Source: Petunia secreta
Taxonomy: Eukaryota; Streptophyta; Magnoliopsida; Solanales; Solanaceae
DNA: 64,000 nucleotides
Direction of reading: 5' to 3'
NCBI GenBank assembly: GCA_029990175.1
Contig: JARKIP010000051.1
Location: forward strand, 124,001 to 188,000
In this document: positions 58,390 through 64,000 of the stretch, piece after piece
Layout: every line of letters begins with the position of its first letter
Position numbering within the stretch: position 1 is the first letter of the stretch
Translations under genes and position numbers: made by a program
The notes under the pieces: model-generated
Database searches by the model: none
What the model was told of the DNA's origin: nothing
The model's input: only the letters and a program-made list of their open reading frames with translations

Positions 58390-60210
58390 AATATGGGTAT
58401 TTCATTGTATACCTTGTTGTTGTACAGTATACCCTGTATGTTTACTGGTTAATTAACTTATTTGTCTATATACCTTAAAATCAAACAGGGTATACTGAAT
58501 TTATTTGTCTATATACCTTAAAATTAAAGTAGTGTACCATCAGGGTATACTGAATACCAGAAAGGTATACAGAAGAAAATATACCCCTAACGATATGCAA
58601 CTTGTTCTATAACTTTTTTTTTTGTATTGCTTTATTGTATACAATATACCCAATGGCAGAGCTCTCTGGTAGTGGTGTTGTTTCTGTAAATTTTTTTGTT
58701 CTATAGCTTTTGCAATATATTATGTGCTTTTGTAGAATATGGTTTACCACAATGGTATATAAGTTAGATTTGCCACATTATACTTTTGTATTAAGAGAAA
58801 ATCATGCTTCTATTGTACCTTCCGTGAATACTAATGAGAGCCTCTCTTGTGGCATTCATCATCTTGAGTGCACCTTTCTAGTATATGGTATACAAGAATG
58901 GTATACAAATATAATTTGTTACAATATATTTGTGTATAAACTAAAAGGAAACCATGGTTCTGTTGTATACTTTTCCAGTATACAGTATACCCCAATGGTA
59001 TACAACTTTAAAATGTCACAATATATTTGCTTATAAACTAAAAGAAAATATTGCTTCTTTTGTATACATTTGTAGTATATGATTTACCACAATGGTATAC
59101 AAAGTTTGATTTGTCACAGTATACTTTTATATTAAGAGAAAACCATGCTTTTATTGTATATCTTTCTAGTATATAGTATACAGGAATGGTATACAAATAT
59201 AATTTGTTACAATACAAAATCTCACTTCGGTTCAAACAAAAAAATGTATATACCAAAATAACCAAAAACTTGACACAACTACTTTTTAATATTTTTGAGT
59301 GATCTTATCAAATTGCTAAAAAAGAATAAGATATGTAAGAAGAACAAGAGTAAGGCAAAGAAAAATTTTAGTTCATCGATTTTTTCACTGGACTTCTTCT
59401 GTATAACAGTATACAAGTAAGGTGTACATTACCAAAATAGTAGTAGTTCATTAAGTTTTTTCTCTGAATTTTGCTTCAAGCATGGCCAAATTTTTCACCA
59501 AATTGACTCAAAATTTAACCACAATTCTCATAGCATGTCGATCACTTCAAGTACTCTATCTGCAACCTATTAGCCATCTTCAGTACTCTATCTACGTCTA
59601 GATAGTTCTCCATTTTGATATACTTCACTAAGATTTCCTTGCTACCTTGAAGAGATGGTAGTGGTAGACAAACCATCTAGCATATACCAGTCTCACCAAC
59701 TCCGTTACATTTGGGAGCTGCAGAAAGGGGAAAAAGATTAGTGACCCTGATAGTTGGACCAAACCACATATGAGAATCTGATGTACCTAATTTCAACATA
59801 TAGATGAATGAAAACTCAAAAATCTATAGCTGGAAAAGATCCTAATTGAGTCTATAGACATTTATATGGTCTTTGTTAGTATGACTCTCAAGAAATTACA
59901 TACTATGGCCATTTTGGATAAACAGGAAAATATACTAGTGTTATTACAGGATAGTGTTGCTACAAGTGCACTATTTGTGCACGTTTTATCATTGTATATC
60001 TCTTTAGTATACTATATACCTTATAAGTTTACTGGTTTACAAGTAAAATTTTGGCAAGAGAGTATACTATAAAGGTATACAGTGGAAAGAGAGTATACTA
60101 TAAAGGTATATTGTGTAAATATACCCCCCACTTAATTTACGCATGTGGATTTTTGGATATAATTATACCATAAAGGTATACGGTAAAAAAGAAAGTATAC
60201 CCTTCTTTCT
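58390..60210. repeat. Region dense in the GTATAC palindrome, with ~120-bp degenerate repeats
   Basis: AGTATACT, GGTATACC and GGTATACA forms occur about thirty times by eye (58390-58580, 58620-59260, 59410, 59990-60200). From 58730 to 59215 a degenerate unit recurs (CCACAATGGTATACAA..., TTTTATATTAAGAGAAAACC, CTTTCTAGTATATAGTATAC). Open frames here are repeat-derived. Confidence 0.7.
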
Positions 60211-60244
60211 GAAACATTATTACAAAATAATACATGTTGTGTGA
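59270..60244. other. Intergenic / 3' flank of the zf-RING_9 gene end
   Basis: No exon is confidently identified. A block on minus near 59730-59680 after a possible acceptor (tttctgcag) reads QLPNVTELVRLVYAR and could be a further 3' exon, but I cannot confirm it. Confidence 0.4.
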
Positions 60245-60250
60245 CCTTAC

Positions 60251-60919
60251 TTTCGTGAACAATCCAGAAAAAAACCCCTGACTGAGGTCTGCGCTCTTTT
60301 TAGGCAAAACCAAGGACAAATCCCTTAAACTGATGTCGCTTTGGTTTCTTGTATTGCATTCTTGTTCCGACTTCAATTGGCTACCACAAGGGCAAACTGA
60401 TATCCTCGTAAAGCAATACTTATGGAACACTAATTGACAAGAATTGCATCTTTCAATTTCTCCTTCTTGTTAAAGGACAAACTACATCAATCAGGAGCTC
60501 TATGCAAAAGATGGCATTCATTACTCTATAACCTCTTGGCCTGAACTCTCTTATGCAAGTACAGATTGAAATGAACAATTTTATCAGGTTAAGTTGCACC
60601 ATATAATACTCGAGCTAAGTTTAACATGCAGCGCAGATTGGGTGAAAGCCAAGCTGATTAACTTAAGCTTCCTTAACAGGGTGAAAAAATAAAACAAAGA
60701 TCACTTCTTTAGACAAGTTCCAAAATAAATACAACTAAATCTAAGATATACCAACCTGGAAAGGGAAAATGAGAGAAGATGGGTCATCACAGGCTTGCCG
60801 AGCATTGCAGGGGATACCCATATTACAACATCTAAGGCACTGCTCAACTATATGCTCCAGAATTTTTCTCGAGATAGTCTCAACCATAACTGTAAAGTTG
60901 CAATGGAAGTGGTAGCCAT
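60251..60919 (-). CDS. Two 3' exons of a zf-RING_9 (Rubicon-homology type) gene
   Basis: Exon 60919-60752 reads ISRKILEHIVEQCLRCCNMG, IPCNARQACDDPSSLIFPFQ. A 286-bp intron (GTATATC at 60751 to ACAAG at 60466) joins it in frame to 60465-60251: EGEIERCNSCQLVFHKYCFT, RISVCPCGSQ, then a polar tail to a donor (GTAAGG, 60250). The Cys/His pattern (CxxC, C..C, CxxC, HxxC, CPCG) fits the zinc-binding domain of plant PX/DUF4206-type proteins related to Rubicon and DEF8, which act in endosomal trafficking. Upstream exons are not visible between 60920 and 61450, where unrelated pieces follow, so this is a gene end or a captured fragment. Splice sites and frame are intact. Confidence 0.72.
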
Positions 60920-61105
60920 CTAGAACATAAAACATAAGGCAGTTTCATAATTATGTCGCCACATCAATAAAACAAGGTGATTATTGCATAGAAACATCTT
61001 TTTCCTGATTCATCCTAGATTCTCTTTTCTATGTTCTCATAATCAGGAAGCACACCTCATATTTTGATGCCAATAAAAAATATTCATATTTCATAGCAAA
61101 TTGGG

Positions 61106-61107
<2 letters not shown>

Positions 61108-61155
<48 letters not shown>
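61108..61155. repeat. (GA)n microsatellite
   Basis: About 46 bp of AG dinucleotides after a G-run, in non-coding DNA. Confidence 0.95.
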
Positions 61156-61157
<2 letters not shown>

Positions 61158-61493
61158 CAAAGATAAGGAACAAAATAAACAAAAGGGTGTAGTTTAGGAA
61201 CAATTCTATAACAACTTTAGTGGTTGAAGGCTAAGCATTCCATAGCTGTGAAATGTCAAAATAAAGGCAAACAGGAGCTCACAATGGCCCTCATTCATAG
61301 AGAATATTTATAGCAATAACAGACATCCAAATGCATGAAAGTATAGAACATTTTAGATGTTGAATCCATAGAGAAGAACTGTAGCAATCACATTCTTTTT
61401 TCCAATAAAAGCTACTGCTACAGAAATAGAAATGAGAAACAGCAGAAACAAAACTATCTTATCACATGATTCTCCAGCATCCACACTCTACTG

Positions 61494-61705
61494 TTAGCCT
61501 TGGCAACCCTTTTGATCTCATCTTTCTTCTTAATATCATAACTATTTGAAGAACCCTTGGCAACATTGATGAGTTCATCAACCAAGCACTCAGCTATGGT
61601 CTTGATGTTCTTGAAAGCACTCTCACGAGCACTAGTTGTAAGATAATAAATTTCCTGATTGACACGTCGGAGTGGACAAATATCAACAGCTTGACGCCTT
61701 ACACA
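61494..61705 (-). pseudogene. RPS5: RPS5 retro-pseudogene fragment
   Basis: On minus: RRQAVDICPLRRVNQEIYYL, TTSARESAFKNIKTIAECLV, DELINVAKGSSNSYDIKKKD, EIKRVAKAN. This is the C-terminal third of the 40S ribosomal protein S5 (uS7), a small-subunit head protein. There is no ATG and no upstream part. The normal stop after KANR is lost and the frame runs on to 61455. The uninterrupted, intron-free fragment suggests a processed copy, although this part may lack introns in the parent gene too. Confidence 0.85.
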
Positions 61706-62593
61706 CCAGCTGATCTATTTTGGGTTGCATCTTAAAAATGTATACAATATTCTAAAAAAATATACATTTTTCTATAGCAACTCACACACTTTAATACTAG
61801 CACATAATGCACTAAGGGGTCGTTTGGTAGGGAAAGAAGTTATACAGGGATTGTAATACAGGGGTTAGTAATACAGGGATTAATAATACAGGGATTAATA
61901 ATGCAGGAATTATTTTTTATCCAGCGTTTGGTTCATTGTATTAAAAATTAGTTATACAGTGTAAACTTAAATTTGTGTTTGGTTAAAAACAGTACAAAAT
62001 TTTCTTTACAATTTTACCCTTTAAGGAGTTTTGAAATTTGTACATTCACCAGAGGATAAGCTATCATATTAAGAAGATGGCTTCGTTAAGGATTCTTCCA
62101 AGGACCCATTCATTGATTCAGGTAAACAAAATCAATTCAATTTTTGATTTAAACTTTAACAAATAAGGGGAAATTGGATGAATGGATGAAAGAATCAATA
62201 GTGGATATTGTAAAGAATCTGATACAAACACCGTTGCTGCTCCAAATATTTCATGGTTAACACCTACATTGTACCACTCAAGTACTCCAAATTTATCGTT
62301 AACACCTACATTGTACCTTCCATATACAAAATGCAGTGATACACTGTAATACATTGACAGCCTAATAACTACATATACATACATCATTTACGCCACATTA
62401 AAGTTTTGACATAGATACTAATTAGTACAAAACACTAGTATCCTCATGTCCGTCTGCACCAGTCATATATGCACGTTAGGACGTCATCTGAGGTATCAAA
62501 AAATGAGACTATAGTCGAGCGTTGCAAATGTTGTTAGTTGTGCAAAAACCATCAAAATCATAACCCCTACACATTTACAGAAGATCCCTAGAA

Positions 62594-63366
62594 TCAAAGT
62601 TCTCCATTGATGATCATCGACACCATTGTCTGACGATCAAGTTCACTCCTGCTTAAGAATACTTGCATCCTCTTGATATCATCAGTAAGCCAAATTGATG
62701 CTTTAATTTGTTGCGCTGGAGTAAATACCTTGAAGACTGGAGACTTGAGGATAGCAAGAACTTCATCACGAATTTCACAATGATCACGGTCTCCAAGCTT
62801 GTCAACCAAATCAACCATTTTTTTGTTTTGGTTCTCACTAAATTGCTTCATAATCTCCATCAAACTATTTAGAAATTTCTCATCATCCTCTGTTGGATTT
62901 TTCCTTTTTCTACATTTTTCTTTTTCATTGGCTTTAGAAGAGGATGTTTGAGTATTTGTACCTTGATTTTGACCTTGCTGGGTTCCGCCCTCCGCACCTG
63001 GAAATGCTCCAGGAAATGCACTAGGTCCTGCACGAGCATTTTCAGCTTGTTGCGTTCCACCATTTGCATTTTGAGATGCTCCAGAAAATGTACTAGGTCC
63101 ATAATGAGCATATTCAGCTTCTCCAGTGGATACATTAGGTTTCTGCCCAACATTTACTTCATCCTCGTCATCGACAATATCAATAGAAAATCCCAAGCTC
63201 GTGTTATTAGATATATCTTGATCTTGACTTCTTCTAATTTCCTCAACTGCGTCTAGCGGCCCTTCTGCAAACTCCCCTGTAGCTCTATCTTTTCCAAAAA
63301 TCTCTTCCCAATCTGCAAACAATGGCCACTTCTTTGAATTCATTCCTTTGGCATTAGGATCAATCT
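62594..63366 (-). CDS. Myb/SANT-like (Harbinger ORF1 or L10-interacting MYB-like) protein, last exon
   Basis: Frame opens behind a splice acceptor (ccccgtag, about 63367) with IDPNAKGMNSKKWPLFADWE then EIFGKDRATGEFAEGPLDAV, a hallmark segment that follows the Myb/SANT-like domain in PIF/Harbinger ORF1 proteins and host relatives. Then a low-complexity region with an imperfect internal repeat (GPSTFSGASQNANGGTQQAE and GPSAFPGAFPGAEGGTQQGQ), a basic patch (KEKCRKRKNPTEDD) and a C-terminal helical domain (FKVFTPAQQIKASIWLTDDI). Intact to the stop at 62594. The DNA-binding exon would lie to the right of the window. In Harbinger this protein helps the transposase enter the nucleus and bind DNA. 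Confidence 0.75.
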
Positions 63367-64000
63367 ACGGGGAAAAAGGAAAACAAGGAAACTAAGTAAG
63401 GATATCTGTCGATGCTTTATACATATGATTTTATTTTTTCAACCTAAAGAATATAATCATGTAGAATAATAATAAGTCAGCAGAATAATATTGGAAAGGC
63501 AATTCGATAGCACGTACGGAAGTGTTAAATTCCATTAACTAAAATGAGTTTTCCTGCTTGGTGTTTTCATAAAATGAGCTCCCCAATTTACATAGCAAAC
63601 TGATCCAACAAGAGATACCCTTTGAGATCTACTGCAGGAGCCAAAAATTTTACTTTAAAGTGGCGTAGGCGTATATAACAAATTGATTTATCTAGATTTA
63701 AAAAGAGGAACCTAGATAGATCAAATTTCTAGGAAAGAAAAGGTATTAAAGAAAGAATATTAGCTACATGAGAAGCCATCAGAGATTATTCACTAAACAA
63801 TCCAGTATATAACACAAAATAAGCACTCATTTGTGGGCTATGTCTATATACTAACTAAGGTTTGCACTAACAATCTGATTATATTCAGTTATCAAAGTAA
63901 GTAAGACAGAAAGAATATAATCTTGTAGTCATGCTCATTATTCTTCCTTTCTTAGAAATCAAATTAAACATAAAGTATCATACATTAACTAGCAAATAAC
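63367..64000. other. Intron or spacer of the Myb/SANT-like gene
   Basis: AT-rich, no exon recognised on either strand. Consistent with a long intron upstream (minus strand) of the last exon. Confidence 0.5.

Larger units (their letters stand above)
61816..64000. mobile_element. Left end of a PIF/Harbinger-like element (runs off the window)
   Basis: Begins GGGGTCGTTTGGTAGGGA, preceded by TAA (61813-61815), the 3-bp target type of PIF/Harbinger elements. Subterminal short repeats follow (ATACAGGGATTARTA, 61845-61905). The Myb/SANT-type ORF typical of this superfamily lies at 62594-63366. The other end and the transposase are not in the window, so membership is an inference. Alternatively the left part is a separate broken MITE. 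Confidence 0.5.

Overview
The window is intergenic, transposon-dominated nuclear DNA from a flowering plant. The Stowaway MITE family, a common SINE-like repeat, the gypsy and copia families and an AT-rich background all suggest a Solanaceae species (Solanum, Nicotiana, Capsicum or Lycium type), but the species cannot be fixed from the sequence. No complete, clearly functional host gene is present. What exists is nested mobile elements, gene fragments and a few decayed gene ends.

Layout. (1) 1-6597, with remnants at 29719-30190 and 56070-56102, is a tandem array of about 2.7-2.9 kb units, each carrying a minus-strand fragment of the same unrecognised gene and one Stowaway MITE. (2) 6598-16502 is a minus-strand Tat/Ogre-type gypsy element. 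Its 3' LTR is split by a solo LTR with a perfect 5-bp target duplication. It has a 69-bp tandem repeat in its 3' UTR, integrase and an RNase H that runs straight into a 25S rDNA fragment. (3) 17381-29718 is a decayed plus-strand gypsy element whose 3' LTR holds another element (22928-27901) with inverted LTR ends. The 3' LTR is then cut off at a TCGGCA microhomology junction back into the tandem array.

(4) 30191-56069 is a Stowaway MITE split by a 25.6-kb Mutator-like element (MULE, 30318-55949) with a 9-bp target duplication. The MULE carries a mudrA-type transposase, a GRF zinc-finger/membrane protein gene, a small-protein gene family and a multi-exon DUF1985-Ulp1 protease gene. That makes it a KAONASHI/VANDAL-like element. 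A very young 10.6-kb SIRE-like copia element (35349-45961) with a duplicated gag and an extra third ORF sits inside it. The MULE's non-coding parts, but hardly its exons, are studded with a short palindrome of the form TGTTCGGAACA. This is the most interesting signal in the window: it looks like a set of element-specific protein-binding sites.

(5) 56103-64000 holds a SINE-like repeat, a second Ulp1-like protease fragment in DNA rich in a different palindrome (GTATAC), the 3' exons of a zf-RING_9 (Rubicon-homology type) gene, an RPS5 retro-pseudogene, and the start of a PIF/Harbinger-like element with its Myb/SANT-type ORF running off the right edge.

Order of events read from the nesting: MITE insertion and tandem amplification of the array; insertion of the Tat element and the plus gypsy; the solo LTR and inverted-LTR element inside those; the fourth MITE; the MULE inside that MITE; and the copia element last, inside the MULE.
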